Assembly: GCF_018687715.1 (NCBI RefSeq)
Contig: NC_056756.1
Location: 34,658,980 to 34,722,979, forward strand
Reading direction: 5' to 3'
Source of the DNA: Carya illinoinensis
Lineage: Eukaryota > Streptophyta > Magnoliopsida > Fagales > Juglandaceae
DNA length: 64,000 nt
Shown here: positions 13,001-26,004 of the stretch, piece after piece
Position numbering within the stretch: position 1 is the first letter of the stretch
How the letters are laid out: the number at the start of each line of letters is the position of its first letter
The notes under the pieces: model-generated
Told to the model about the DNA's origin: nothing
Seen by the model: the letters and a program-made list of their open reading frames with translations, nothing else
Database searches by the model: none
Position numbers and translations under genes: made by a program

Positions 13001-16000
13001 CAATAATAGGTGATCCACAAACTCACCACTTTTCTTACACATGTAACATCAATCCAATACCATGAGTTTGCATTTCCTTAGATTATCTAAGGTAAGAATC
13101 TTCCCTAACGAAGCTGTTCATACAAAAAAAAGCTTTTAGGGGGGCCTTAGTCTTCCATATGTATTTCCATGGGAATGTTGTTGTAGTGTCACAAGGGACT
13201 ATAGTACAACTGTACAGTAAAGCTCCCCTTCTTGGATGGTGACCACATAATCTTATCCGCTCCTCCAGTCACTCAACAATTGTACACTGGATTGAAGAAA
13301 TCTGTAAATGTGTCAATTTCCCAATCTTGGGCATCTCTAAGGAAAATGATATTCCATTTGGGAGAGCCACTTGAGAGATCCATGAGCTCTGCTATTGAAG
13401 CCGCCTTTCTTTGTGCAATGTTGTATGGTATTGGGTAGGCTTCTTTGAGGATTAGATCTCCACACTATAGGTCATTCCAGAATTTAATTCTAGAGCCATC
13501 CCCAGCTACAAAACTTGTTGATCGATGGAGATTGATCCAGCCTCTTCTTATGTGTTTACAAAGCCCCACCCCATGTGGTTCACTCACCTCATTTGAGCAC
13601 CATCCTCCCCACAATCCACCATATTTTAAATCTATGATCACCCTCCATAAAGCTCCCCTCTTTTTGTGATATCTCCATAACCATTTAACCAATAAAGCCT
13701 TGTTCAAAACCAACAAATTCTGAATTTGCAGCCCGCCTTCGCGTATAGGGGTACAAACCAGAGCCCAATTCACCAAATGAAACTTGAATTCTCCATCTAT
13801 TCCAAACCCCCCCCCCCAAAAAAAAAAAACAACAAATAGAAATTCTCTTTGCAATTTCTCTAACTGACGAGCCACCTTGCATCGTATTAGAAAATCAAAA
13901 CCATGCCCCTAAAAGAGAAAAGCTAAATCCTTGTTTGGTTTACTCTACTTCTCAAGATTTTTCAAAAAAAGAAATCAACTTATCCAAACATCATTCAATC
14001 TCAAAAAAAAAAAATTTATTTCAGCTTTTCATCCCATCATTTACCTAGATTTCAGTGAAAATTCAAAAACACAAAAACCAATACATAAATACCTAAAAAA
14101 AATATATTCAAATAACTTTGAACTCTACCCATCCACTTTCACAAATCCTAACATGAAACATATTTCAAAACAATTTTTTTTTTTCAAATTGTCCTATCTA
14201 CCTTCACAAAACCCAATAAAAAAATACACCTCGAATTTCTTTCTAAAACAATTCTCAAAACATTCTTGAAATCTCACTGACCAGAACACCCAAATTTTCC
14301 CAAGCTCAAATAAACCAACATTAGATATGAGTTCAAACCACAATATCACATATGCTTACCTAGATTTTAAGAGATAGAGGACCTTAAAGCCACAACTGAA
14401 GCACCATCTCTGCATGTAGCTGAAGTTCTATGGGGACCTAAACTCGAAATCTGGGAGGGTAGATAAAAAATTGGCATTTATTGTATGGGCATTTATGGCG
14501 CATTTATTGTGTTAGACTCTAATATTGGGTTTGCCACACAACAGCGGACCTAGTTTGACTCACACCTGCACAAGATTGAACTCATTACCATATCCTCCAC
14601 CCTATACTTATGGGGGGAGGAGATGGCATTTGGTCCAAAAATTATAGACAGAAAGACGGCTTGCTATACATTTTTCATATGTTGATGGTACCAGATTGAA
14701 TTGTTCTTTTAGCAAAGTACTCAGGCACTTGCCCCATTACAATAATGGAAACAATGATCCAATTTGTAGTAATTTCACAGCTCAAAGTAGTCTTTGGTTG
14801 AATGTACTTAGATGTACTATCTTATTCTTATGAAGTTAATAGCATTACTAAGTTTGTATCCTGTTGCCCTTCTATTTGATTATTATAGCAGCTCAACCAG
14901 TTTCAAATCAACTCTGCACGGTTGCTGAATGCAATCAACCCAGAGTACTTCCTTCGCTGTGCTTTAATACTGCTCCTGCTTGTTTCTGTTTAAAATCTGT
15001 TCACTTTTAGGTTATATACGAAATTCTGCAGCAGTTTTTGTTCTCTCTTTTGGTGCTTTCTATAATTACCGGCGATTGGAGTAAATCTTCTTTAATATGG
15101 AATTGTCCATCTATTATTGTCATTAACAGTTTTTTTTTTAAAGGTCCGGGTATTCTTTTCTGTCCCTGAAAGCGTAGCTGCAAAAATTGTGATACCAGAT
15201 TCTTTCTTTAACCTCTCAATTGAAGAACTCAAAAGAGAAGCTGATATGAGGAAGAAAAAGATTGCAGAGTCTCAGCTTTTGATCCCAAAGTCATATAAGG
15301 AAAAGCAGGCAAAAGCTGCTAGGAGGCGATACAAGAGAACTGTCATCCGGATTCAGTTTCCTGATGGAGTGGTGCTCCAAGGCGTCTTTGCCCCTTGGGA
15401 GCCAACTAGCTCTCTCTACGAGGTTTGTCCTTTCAGCTACTTCCTATTCGATGTTAATTGTGATTTTACAACTTGCAAAAACATGTGATTTTACAATGAA
15501 TTGGTACCAAAATAAAATTCCCAGAGGATGTCTTTCATTTAGAAGCTGTTATTGTTTAATATATCCATTCAGACTGGCTCTATATGAGTTACTTGCGATT
15601 TCTTGTCCATCTGTTATGTGATTCAATGTCAGTTTGTTTTTCTCTAGCTGCCGCTTTTCTATTTCACATGGAAATTTTCTGTTTGGAGACTTTTCTGGTA
15701 CAAACAGCAACCCTTGGTACACTGGGTACGTGATGGAAATATGGATTGCCTGCTGGTGACAATGCCTTTTCTTTTCGGATGAGTTAGTTTGGCCCCTGGG
15801 GCAATGTCAGGTTTCATGATGACATTTTGTGCATGCGATGTGCTTCAGCATTTTCTATTTTTTCAATTCGTGAGTGAATTTGGCCCCTACGAAGTCTGTC
15901 ACACTTAAAGTCTTTTGGCTTAAATCTGAACAGAAATTGCTTCTCAGAAGTAGTTTCAATATTTCCAAGGCACATTGCATGGCCTGATAGAATATTTTGT

Positions 16001-16476
16001 CTGCTTTTTATAGATGCATATTATGTGCTCTGGAATATGTTTGGTGATTGATTTGGACTTTTTGCTACTACTAAGAACATGTAGTCTTTAGTATTTCCTG
16101 GTCAAATGAAAATAGATGGTCAACAATTGTGTGTGTAGATCTGATGATAGTACTATATTTCATCTTGAGTTCGTGAACTAAGCTGTTTCTTTTCTGTTTT
16201 GTTCGTTTGATAAATCAGTTTGTCAGCTCAGCACTTAAGGACCCCAGCTTGGAGTTTGATCTGTTACATCCTGTAGCAGTCAGACGAAGGGTGATCCCTC
16301 ATTTTCCACCCCAAGGGGAGAAAGCGTTAACACTAGATGAGGAGGACCTGGTGCCCTCAGCTCTTATCAAGTTCAAACCTATTGAAACAGATTCTGTTGT
16401 TTTCACCGGCCTCTGTAATGACCTGCTTGAAATTAGTGAACCACTTGGAAATGATTCTGCGGTTGCTCAGTTTTAA
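10026..16476 (+). CDS. PUX2: Plant UBX domain-containing protein, PUX2 type
   Basis: Exons are 10026-10922, 15144-15422 and 16219-16476, all joined in phase 0 with GT-AG introns, giving 477 aa. The start [15 protein letters not shown] is the conserved plant PUX2 N-terminus, and no ATG precedes it in frame. A Ser/Pro-rich linker leads to a C2HC finger (Cys125, Cys128, His141, Cys145). A PUB domain follows at about 172-275, then a basic helix rich in Arg/Lys at about 315-340 and a UBX domain at about 340-455 ([19 protein letters not shown]). The family binds the AAA-ATPase CDC48/p97 and is thought to act as an adaptor or regulator in ubiquitin-dependent turnover. Arabidopsis PUX2 has the same finger-PUB-UBX order and is of similar length. 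Intron 1 (4.2 kb) has absorbed a LINE 3' end and other repeats; intron 2 is 0.8 kb. The coding sequence is intact. Gene symbol by family resemblance. Confidence 0.92.
11751..12120. repeat. Two diverged copies of an LTR-like segment in PUX2 intron 1
   Basis: 11769-11820 (cattggaactattgtaaaag, then caatgtggatccc) and 12053-12115 (cattagaatcattataaacg, then taatgtgagatccc) are related to each other. They resemble the U5-like part of copia LTRs read backwards. Boundaries and family are uncertain. Confidence 0.3.
11964..11979 (+). mobile_element. 16-bp mini-retroposon (TACTTATC + A-run)
   Basis: tacttatcaaaaaaaa is inserted between perfect 16-bp direct repeats attataatctaaggaa at 11948-11963 and 11980-11995. 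Direct repeats of this length flanking an A-tailed insert are the signature of L1-type target-primed insertion. The insert matches only the extreme 3' end shared with the other mini-insertions in this window. Confidence 0.8.
12424..12492 (-). mobile_element. Short T-run insertion with direct repeats
   Basis: A 69-bp insert bounded by T-runs on both sides and containing gataaataaag lies between 10-bp copies of aagtttctat at 12414-12423 and 12493-12502. It is probably the same type of event as the other mini-insertions, with a second T-run nested in it. Less clear than the others. Confidence 0.45.
12605..13915 (-). mobile_element. LINE (L1-type) 3' fragment in PUX2 intron 1
   Basis: On the minus strand, from about 13875, the sequence encodes the C-terminal part of a plant LINE reverse transcriptase polyprotein: [15 protein letters not shown], then [11 protein letters not shown]. 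After frame breaks comes the zf-RVT-like region [16 protein letters not shown] near 13050-13000, and the WWCKWMERN block near 12840. It is truncated at its 5' side near 13915. The 3' end, read on the minus strand, is ttactgataaaaagaaaa, close to the ACTTATCAAAA tail of the mini-insertions. All frames are broken. Confidence 0.8.
13935..14290. repeat. AT-rich repeat beginning with a TTGTTTGG motif
   Basis: The segment starts tccttgtttggtttac and consists of A-runs separated by short CTTTCACAAA/CCATCA pieces. It resembles the AT-rich GTTTGG repeats seen at about 30.3, 43.2, 55.4 and 60.7 kb, but without a shared core long enough to be sure. Confidence 0.3.
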
Positions 16477-18350
16477 CTGGGCGCGCATAACAATTTAGAG
16501 TCACTCCTGGTGGGTAGCTGTTGGTATCATACTATCATCAGTTTCCCTTTCCATGTATTTTTTAATCAAAACAGTACACCGTTCTATACAAGCACATATA
16601 CATCCTACACTTCATTGATTGTTTGTTTCTGGTTTGAAATGGTTTCAACCCGAGCATTTGAATGCATCCGCTGTCTAAGCAGTGCTATACAATTTAACTA
16701 GTGTGTTCATATTGGAGGTCTATCCAAAAAGATTTGAACTTGTCGAGTTCATTGCACGGTAATACCTGATTCAGGTAACTATTCGTTGTTATAGGCCCCT
16801 GAAAGCTGTCTGAAATTGGTGTTCTTTACATGTCTTTCTTCTTTCTCAGCTTTATATATGTTTATTTTTATAACTAGTGATAGCATTTTAGCAAAATTTT
16901 CCATTAATAAGCTCACTTAACTCTGCACATCAGATTGATATTTGGCTTAAAACATTTGGTTCTCTGTTTCTTGTTTCTGCTCCCCACCCCCCAAAAGAGA
17001 AAACAAATCCACTCAATTCCTGTCGTCTGTGTCATATCTGTAGCACTAACGCTTACTGTGCTGCAAAGGAGCCTTGATGTGACAATAATGGTATCAACAG
17101 CTGCAACCTCAACGCACTGATAGTGCAGGGAACAGTGTCCAAAAAATCAGGGCATTATAGGCATGCTGAAGCTGCTGGTGTGCACCTGGAGATGCGCTCC
17201 ATCCATTAAGCAGGCCAATGGTGTTCTTTAGGATTCTTTGCCTGTTTGACGAACGAGGAGATTGACTTGTATATCAAGCCTTCTTATTGAAGTAATGCTA
17301 AATATAAGATCAAGACCTCAGAGTCCTGTGTAGACACTTTGCAATTCCTTTCGTGGGAGAGGCCCTGGTCATTTGGAACCACCTCCATAATCGAGAGTAT
17401 ACTTTCTACCTAGGATTGGGCCGAGATCATGAAATGAAGCCCCAAAGTGTTGTGCTTCTTGCTGTACCGAAATATGGGCACGCACGCTCAACTAACATTT
17501 TTACCAACTTTTCAAGGGTTTTGAACTTCATAACTTAACGTACACAAGCTGTGGATTCATTGAAAACTGGAAACTTCTTGCTTTGTCGAGCCCGCATCGC
17601 ATGCATTGTTATTAACAGATAACCACGCGAAAGTTTGGAACATGGGAACATTGACACTGCATTTTTTTTTTTTTTAATCTGGCAAGGAATTGGGATATCA
17701 ATGTGCAGTTTGGCTTATGAAGGAGCATCTCACATGGCATATCTTCATTGTTTCTGGGGATTCCACAAAGAAAAAGGCACCTAAAGTGAGACTAGTGTTC
17801 TTTGTTTACGATGCAAAAGGATTCAAGAAATTCAGCATGTGATTATAGATAAGGTCGAAAGGCATGGTCCTGCAGCTTCTGTTTTAAATGAATTTCCCAT
17901 TTGAAGTATGTAATTGTGCATGAACATGATGGGGGAGCCTGGCCCTCAAGAGTTCCTCACAACCATACTCTTTGCACGACCCTTAAAAAACAAGGTGAAA
18001 TGAACTGTAAGAACTTAAAAATTATAAAAATAAAACTTTTCAAATCCAAAGGATTATTTTTGCCTCTACTTTGGACTAAAAGTTTCTTCCCGTTGCGAAA
18101 TACCCAGTTTGAACTATAACTAATTCTCCAAAGGCGAGCCCATCACTCTAATACCCACAAAGTATTTAGCTGGTTCAAAACACATCCAATGATGCAAAGG
18201 TTGAGAGAGAGACATTTTAGAAACCCATAAACCCCAAACAAAACCATATATATAAATTGTAGAAATTACTGCTCTTGAGTCAATGAGTTGTCCTCTGGTG
18301 GCATTATCACAACTCACCAACACTACTACCGGTGCAAAATAAGTGCTATT
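16477..18350. other. PUX2 3' untranslated region and intergenic DNA
   Basis: The first several hundred bases after the stop are likely 3' UTR; no poly(A) site can be fixed. The rest has no long open frame, no recognisable repeat and mixed composition. I see no gene. Confidence 0.5.
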
Positions 18351-20369
18351 TCAAGATAATTTAAATTTTTTTGAAAAAAAAAAAAATCTCTGTTTCCCCA
18401 TGTGGTACAGTGGTATGAGACACCTTTCTGTATGTTCCTTTGTAATCTGTAATCTTACTCCTGTGTTTATATGAACAAAGATATAGTGAAAAACAGGATC
18501 GAAGCCAGCAGCCAGCCCACACAGCAAAAGCTCCTGATTGTGATGGGACAACGACTCCACATGACAATGCAGTACAAAGTACGACACGTTTGATTAACCA
18601 GTTCGATGGGATAAAATAAAATAAGAAGAGATAGTTTAAATTTAGATAAATAAATGAGGCAGACTGATCATGATTTCACTTTCACACCGATCTTCGAAAA
18701 AATGTCCCTCAGGAATTCAGGAAAAGCTTCTGATTATGTATTAAAAGTGACACATATTTTTAATTTAATGATTAAGTAACTAATTATTAATAAATTAGAA
18801 TTTTTTTATTTTTAAAAATTTCTAAAAATATAATAATAATAATAATAATTGAAATAATAAGCAAGGGAAAACCCTCCTGAAGCTGCTGTAATTTTCCAGA
18901 AACAAGTTACATGTTTTGTGGAATAGGGATGTGTCGAGCTTTCTCATTGGACTTCTAACATATGAAAAAGGAATATTTGGTTCTTCTGCCCTTTGTATAA
19001 GTGAAAGGGTCACCGTCGTTTCAGATTAGGTACAAGGTGGTGCTGAATTTTATATTAATGCACATGCATAGCATTTTTTATTTTTTATTTTTTGTAATTT
19101 TCTCGGTAATAATCAAGTAGTGCCACGTCTACATTGGACCACACGAGAAATTTTATAAAATATATATATATATATATATTAAAAATATTGTCAAATGACT
19201 AAGCACATGGTTTTGTGCAATAAAGTAGTGACAATAAAGTAAGAAGTAGTGCCCATCCATTTCTATAATATATATTGAGGCAAAGCACGAGCCTCCTCAA
19301 ATAGACTTGTGATTTTTCGCAACGGACATCTGTACTGTTGATTGGTACAACGTACCATGTGGAAGATTAGTTAAGTTAGTCTAATATCTACACGCCAATT
19401 TTTAAATTATTAAATTTATTTTAATTTAAAATTTTTTTACACGTAAAATTATAATTTTTTTAATTTAATATTATTTTATACACGGAATCCACAATCTTTT
19501 TTAATTTTTTATAAATATATTTAAATCTATCTTGACATCTAAACTTATTTTATATAAATCTCACAAGACTCATTTTATCGTCTCAATTTATTATTATTTA
19601 TAAAAAATTCAACTTAACTCAACGTTCAAATAGAACTATCTATTGGAACACATTCTTTGAAGCATGCAGCCTCGTTAAAAAGAAGACTTGTGATTTTTCG
19701 TAATGGACATCTGTACTATTGATTGGTACAAGGGACCATGTGTCAGATTACTTAATAATCTATTGGAACACATTATCTGAGGAGGCATATATTAATTAAT
19801 TAATTAAAGCTTGCGTGATCATTTATTTATTTATTTTTCTCCTTTATTTTTTTTTTAAAAGAACTTGTAAATTGAATTTTTTTTTTAAATAATAATAATT
19901 TATTTCAAGGCGCCTTATGATTGCATTAAAAATTTAAAAACACGTTGCTTCAGTGCGGATGATTATTGCGAGGCTTTGAGATTTGAGTCATGTGTTTGTA
20001 TATAAAAGCCGAAAGCAAGTACTGTACGTGAAATGCTGATATTGGGCCTTCCTTTATTGTTGACCTTCGTATAAAATAGAAAACTTGCTGTTTTTTCAGC
20101 TTATATTTTATCCCTCAACTTCCCTTTCATTCTTTAATATTAGCAACAAATTATTAAATAAATGAATTAATCTATCCATAAGTCGGTTTACCACCCTCAC
20201 ACACCACACCTTACACGGCTAGCTAAGTTTACTAACAAGTAGACTGGTTGTACTCTAACCCTTTCATCTCTCTCACAAAACCTTTCCTTCATCTCCCCCT
20301 CGGTACTTTAAGTGTAGAAATTTTGATTAAAAACAAAATGAAAATCAAATCAACCCAAAGTTGAGATTG
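18351..20369. other. Intergenic DNA without a recognisable gene
   Basis: AT-rich, with (AAT)n near 18831-18850, a TA run near 19160-19180, and a diverged duplicated segment listed separately. Open frames are short and carry no known domain. Confidence 0.6.
19306..19754. repeat. Diverged direct duplication (two copies of about 70 bp)
   Basis: 19306-19376 and 19683-19754 both contain acttgtgatttttcg, ggacatctgtact and ttgattggtaca, with scattered substitutions between the copies. The spacer is about 300 bp. This could be the two ends of a decayed small element, but the ends are in direct orientation. Confidence 0.7.
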
Positions 20370-20560
20370 ATGAGAGAGAAAGCTTGAGGAAAAAGAACTT
20401 GATGAGAGAGAGCGCTCTTGATAAGAGAGAGAACTCAACGAGAGAGAGCGCAAGGGTTTAGTAGAGAGAACTTGAGAAAAGAGAGCTTGATGAGAGAGAG
20501 AGAGAGAGGAGGTTTGATGAGTGTGTGTGAGAGAGAGAGCTTGAGGAGAGAGATGGGTTC
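20370..20560. repeat. GA-rich degenerate tandem repeat
   Basis: Repeated variants of gagagagcttgatgagagag make up the block. The apparent reading frame through it, rich in Glu and Arg, is a repeat artefact. Confidence 0.85.
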
Positions 20561-22956
20561 AATGATGGGTATGACATTTAAAAAAAAAAATAACTATATC
20601 GGGTGAATGGTGAATAGTAACTAATGTATAACATATCTCGAAAAAGCTTTACCCCCTCCCAAAGTATCATTCATGATTTTCAGAGTTTTCCCATCATTTC
20701 GATGGAACCATTAAGATCATATCATGTCATCTACATCAAAACATTCCAAATATAACACTTGCACGATACCATTAACATTATAAGCTTTGATCAACAGTTA
20801 AAAAATAATAATTGACTAACAATTATAACAGGAATGATATGCAATCAGAACTTTAGTATTCAGATATATTATAAATATGATAATTTATGTATCCTCGTCA
20901 CTATAATAAAAGTCACGAGTTTAAATTCTGACTCTACACTTCGTCTTATTAATTAAATATTTTATATGTTAGGCTTACTTATTGGGAATAAATCTAGTCC
21001 ACATATGAAGAGTACATGAGTATTAAGATATATTATTGATAGAGAAATATTTTAACTATAAAAAAATCCCACAAAAATAAATGTATGATCTAACATGTGT
21101 CGAAGTGGCTAGATTTGAGATTCTTATAAGCTAGAGAGTGATTAGTGGCCAATTCAAAGGTATTTTAGTTCTTGGAATCACCATATATGGTTGTATAATA
21201 GCCTTTAAAAAAATGATATTTACAGTTTTAAAGTGTGTAAGTCTTACATACTTTTTTTTAAAAAAATAAATAATTATAAGACATATGAAAAATTATTTTT
21301 TTAAATTAAACCCTATTTTTTAAAAAAATGAGTACGCGAAATTTTTATATCCTAAAATTATATTTAGTATTATTATAAAATAAATAAATAAGGGCAGTGG
21401 TGCTACAACGTAGGGAGGGCACCGTAACCCTCACCGAATAGGCAAAATATTTTTATCTCTTTTTTGTTTCTATTTTTAAATTTTTTTAAACTCATTAAAT
21501 ATTAAAAAAATAAAATAAAATTCATAAATTCATTAAACAATAAATACTTAATTGTTAAGTAAAAATAAATAAATAAATAAAAACCCACAGTCCGACTACG
21601 ATTGGTGACCACCTTCTACATCATAAAGCTCCGTACTGCTGAGCTAGATCCCTGCAAAGAAAATTAGTTGGGGAAAGGTCCACGCAGGAAGATCGAATTA
21701 CTTAAATCTCCATAAGACCGAATTCGTACACTGACATATAAGAGCTCGGAAAGCCACAATTCCGTGAAGATTTTGCACATCCTATCTATGTTTTTTAATC
21801 TTGGGTGGTGAAAAGTTATTAGATATTTTAAAAATACTGATATTATGATATTTATGTCATTTAAATTATGTACATATATATTAATTTTTATAACATATTA
21901 TCTTATAATAAGATAATTATATCACGTATTTTAAAAATAATTAATATATAATATAAATAAATTTTATGAGAATTAATTTTGGCGATAAATAAAAAAATAA
22001 AAAAAGAAACAGAAATGGGTTTAGCTATGCATGGCTCAGCAATGATGAAATAGGTGCCCCAACTTAGGTAATGAACAGGCATGTCACATGCATGAAGATC
22101 CTTTCTAGATCTGCGAACCCAAAAATTAGCTTCACGTGTGTTACAAACGGTTCAATATTGCAGCATGTGAATAATTAGTGCATGTCTCCTATTTATAGGT
22201 TCGAGTTATTATTATTATAATAATATGTATTTTTGAAAAAAAAAAAAAAGATGTGTTTTTCAACATATATTCAAAATACAAAGAAGAATTATCAATTATT
22301 TATCAACTTAGGTAGTTATGGTAATGTAGAACAATAAAGTACTATAGATAATAAAAATAATTAGCAGATTTGTAACGTCACCGGCTTCCGGTCTACCAAC
22401 CTAATACATAATCTATCAAATTTAATTTTCATCTTAGAATCTATACATTTACAACTACTACATAACTTCATACCTATGTATCAAAAGTTCATACATTTTC
22501 ATCTATTAACCTAATACATAATCGGTCAAACAAAAGTTTATCAAAAGTTCATACATTTCTAGCTACTACATTATCAGTCTAGCTACTACATAATCTATCC
22601 AGTCATCAAAACCACTTACATAGTCATCCTACAAGAGAAACCAAAAGTGATCTTTCAAAAATCTTTATGATATAGTTAGATACAAGATATAAAACCACTC
22701 ACACAGATAATGTAAAAGCTATAAAATGAACAAAATGTATAATCCCAGGGTCATTGAATATACACTTGTAAGCATCGTCTCAGAAGGTAACTTACCTCAA
22801 GCAACAAGTATTTACAGAAGCTTTAGCTGATTGTTGGTTGGCATAAGTCAAGTCGAGACTACCCAATCCAATCATATTCTGAATTATTTAAGTCTGTGTA
22901 TGTGTGCGCTCAAAGATTAAGAGAGAATTTGTTGTCGAGACTAAACTTAGGACATC

Positions 22957-22957
<1 letters not shown>
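20561..22957. other. AT-rich intergenic DNA
   Basis: No supported gene. 22480-22620 holds a loosely repeated motif (tatcaaaagttcatacattt, ctagctactacat). Nothing else recognised. Confidence 0.6.

Positions 22958-23026
<69 letters not shown>
22958..23026. repeat. (AG)n microsatellite, 69 bp
   Basis: An uninterrupted AG/GA run of about 34 units; the longest perfect dinucleotide repeat in the window. Confidence 0.97.
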
Positions 23027-23028
<2 letters not shown>

Positions 23029-23658
23029 TTGAATAGCTAGAGCAAAAGGTTTGGAAACATGGTGAGATAAGGGAATGAAATAGCTAGCGAGGAGAAAAAG
23101 GGAGGGAAACTAGTCTTCACAGATTCCCTGCATAGTTAGTCTTCCCATTGGATAACATCCTTCAATCTAGGTGCACATCAGATTGGAAGAGGGACAAAGG
23201 TAGGTAATGCTGCTCCTCTAGTGAGCGATGTTTGGCCAAGGAGGAATGAGTTTATTCGTTGAGATTCATCCTTTTCGCCTAGCACCATGAATGTAAGACA
23301 CTTGTTGATAAAAGCTTCTAACGCCTAGCTATGGTTCGTTTGAGGTGGAGTGCGAAGGTGGTGAAGTCTATGACCATTTCTATCTTGCATGAGTTTCTTG
23401 CAAAACAATGCCATATTGGTGAAATAAAACTCTCCAACAAATTTGTGTGGGTATCTTATATGTTCCCGAGCATTAGATTCCTTGAATTACGATGTCTTTT
23501 CCCCTACATTCACTATTGCTCATGCAAGCTTTTTGCTCACCTATTTCCTTTCCCGTCCTTGACCTTGCTCGCCCAATGTTATGCTTGCCCCTCAACCTTG
23601 CTTGCCTAATGCTATGCTTGCCCTAATCTTTTCTCGCTCAACGCCATGATTGCCTATC
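23027..23658. other. Intergenic flank of the second copia element
   Basis: Near 23560-23650 the words tgctcgcccaatgttatgct and tgcttgcctaatgctatgct recur with variation, a degenerate repeat. The frame across 23331-23609 shows no domain and I do not treat it as a gene. Confidence 0.5.
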
Positions 23659-23802
23659 CTTTGTGTTGAAAAAGTATATTTTCATTCATATCATAATAAA
23701 CTTTTGATACAGAATATATATCAACGTCCAGAGCCCCACTAATCAAGCCCCGCTAATCAAGCTAGAGCTCTACCAATCAAGCTAATCAAATCTTGGCTAT
23801 GA

Positions 23803-25903
23803 CTAATTTACAACTATACATCCGAAGACATGGGGAGGTAAGTTTGGGAGAGATGGAGCAACAAGAGCTTCAAAAAGAGCCCGTGATGGAGTGCGGAAGT
23901 CAATGATACTGGATAGTATCCGATTAATTAAATATGCCGCAAATATCATAACTTCTCCCCAGTAAGATAATGGCATATAAGCCTCTATTAATGAAGCACA
24001 AACAACTTCCAATAACCAACGGTTTTTTCCCTCAGCTACCCCATTTTGTTGGAGTGTGTGTGGACATGTGGTTTGATAGATAATACCTTGTGACTTCAAG
24101 AATTGTTGGAAGTCAGAACTCATATATTCCCTGCCATTATCACTGCAATGAAATCAAGGTTGAGCAGCGTACTGTGTGCTTATCATTTAATGAAACTTTT
24201 GAAACAGAAAGTTCACTTCACTTTTGCTCTTTGTTACACATACCCATGTTGATCTTGTACAATCATCAATAAAAGTAACAAACCATCGTGATCCACTCAA
24301 CGTGGGAACATGTGATGGAACAAAAATTCGAGTGAATAACAATAAAAGGAATTGTACTTCTATGCAAACTTAATAGGAATGAAGCACGATGACTCTTTGC
24401 AAGTTCACATACATTACACTAAAAAACAGAAGTACTACATCTTGCAAATAAACGAGGAAATAATTTTTTTAAATAACTAAATGAGGTATGTCCCAAGCGT
24501 CGATGCTAGAGCATGATTTCTGAGATGTCCTTCTCCCCCTGAGAACTATCCATGGACAATACTTGATACAATTTATTTGAACTGTTTGGCACGAAGTCGA
24601 GGTAATACAACTTCCCACATTTGATACTACACCCAATCGTCTGCTTGGTTTGGATGTCCTTAAACACACAAAAATCAGGCGAAAAAATAACAACACAAGA
24701 TAAGGCAGTGGTTATTTGTGAGACTGACAACAAGTTATAGTTCAAAGAAGGAACAACTAAGACAGAATCTAGCTATAGAGTTTCAATAAGGGATATGGGT
24801 CCTTCCCCAGTAACAGTGGTGGAAGCACCATTGGCAGTGGAAACAAATTTTTGTGAGGAATTATGAAGTGATGAGACTTGTCGAGAATCAAAAGTCATAT
24901 GATCAGTAGCTCTCGAATCAATTATCCATGTACTATTAGAAACAGGTATAGAGATATTACCAGTCGGAGTTGTAGTTGCGGCATGTGCGGAAGCTGTACC
25001 AGCATCATTCTCCTCTTTGGTTTCAACAACAGCAACAGTGGGGTTGGATTTTCGTGAATTCTTCTTGTGGGAATGACGGTTGTGATCCCACCAGTCCGGA
25101 TACCCAACAAGTTCAAAGCACCTACTTTTGATATGGCTAGTTTGATCACAATGAGTGCATTTGTAAGAATTTTTGTCTGCACCAATTTTTTGGGGATGAG
25201 TTTGAGGGGACCGATTATGTGCCACCATAGCTGAGGCTTCAAGATCTTCAGAATCAGCATTCATCATTGTGCAACGGACAGCTTCACGACGGATCAAAGC
25301 ATAACATTCCTTGAGTTTAGGAATAGGATCCCTTCACAAAATTTCACCGTGAATTTGTTTGAAGTCGCCATCTAATCCGGCAAGGAAAATGTGCACCCAT
25401 TGACATTGCACTGATTTTTGATAAGTTTCAACATCTTTAGAATTCTCCATGAACATGTTATCATGGTGATCCAATTCACCGAAAATTTCAGTCAACTCTC
25501 CATAATTCACAGAGATTATTCCCCCCTCTTGTTTGGCAGAGAAAGCTTTTTGATTCAAGGTATATACTTGCAACTCATCCGATCCATCAGAGAAAACCTT
25601 AGATAGAGCTGTTCAAATATCACGAGCCGTAGGCAAGCAAATGTAACGTTTCATAATGTCTGGGGTCATAGACATCAATAGCCATGTCTTGACTTTTTGA
25701 TTATCCGCGTACCACTTTTCGTACCCAGCATTCTCCTTTGTAGGAATGGGTGAGGTGTCATGGATATAGGAGAGTTTCTTTTTTTCAGCAATATACATCT
25801 CAATAATCTGAGATTATAGATCATAATTCGTTTCATTGAGGATGATGCCTGCATTGAAGGAGGAACCTTCAGATTGAATGATGATGGGTGCAAGATTGCT
25901 CAT
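23803..25903 (-). pseudogene. Remnant copia gag-protease-integrase
   Basis: The minus-strand frame starts MSNLAPIIIQSEGSSFNAG at 25903, with an in-frame stop shortly after (near 25820). UBN2-type Gag runs to about 25300. A zinc knuckle CTHCDQTSHIKSRC lies near 25160-25120. Protease reads DSRATDHMT near 24920-24890, where the usual active-site triplet DSG has become DSR. A pre-integrase segment is at 24745-24500 and the integrase core end HTLQQNGVAEGKNRWLLE is near 24060-24010. Coding stops abruptly at the LTR junction near 23820. Not functional. Confidence 0.88.
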
Positions 25904-26004
25904 GGTGTGGTTTGTTCAATGGTGGGGTTAGGTCTTTGAGAGGTGGGTCAAGGATGAAGAAGAAAAATCAGAGTATTCCAAGATTTGTTGTGGCTCTAAT
26001 GCCA

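Noticed and set aside
18395..18510. Possible SINE or tRNA-like promoter: tggtacagtgg followed by ggatcgaagcc
   Set aside because: Each box alone fits the A- and B-box consensus, but they are over 80 bases apart, no cloverleaf forms, and no target duplication or tail was found.
22958..23026. Long Glu/Arg-coding frames across GA/CT microsatellites
   Set aside because: They are translations of simple repeats, here and at 20370-20560, 26900-26934 and 60321-60366.
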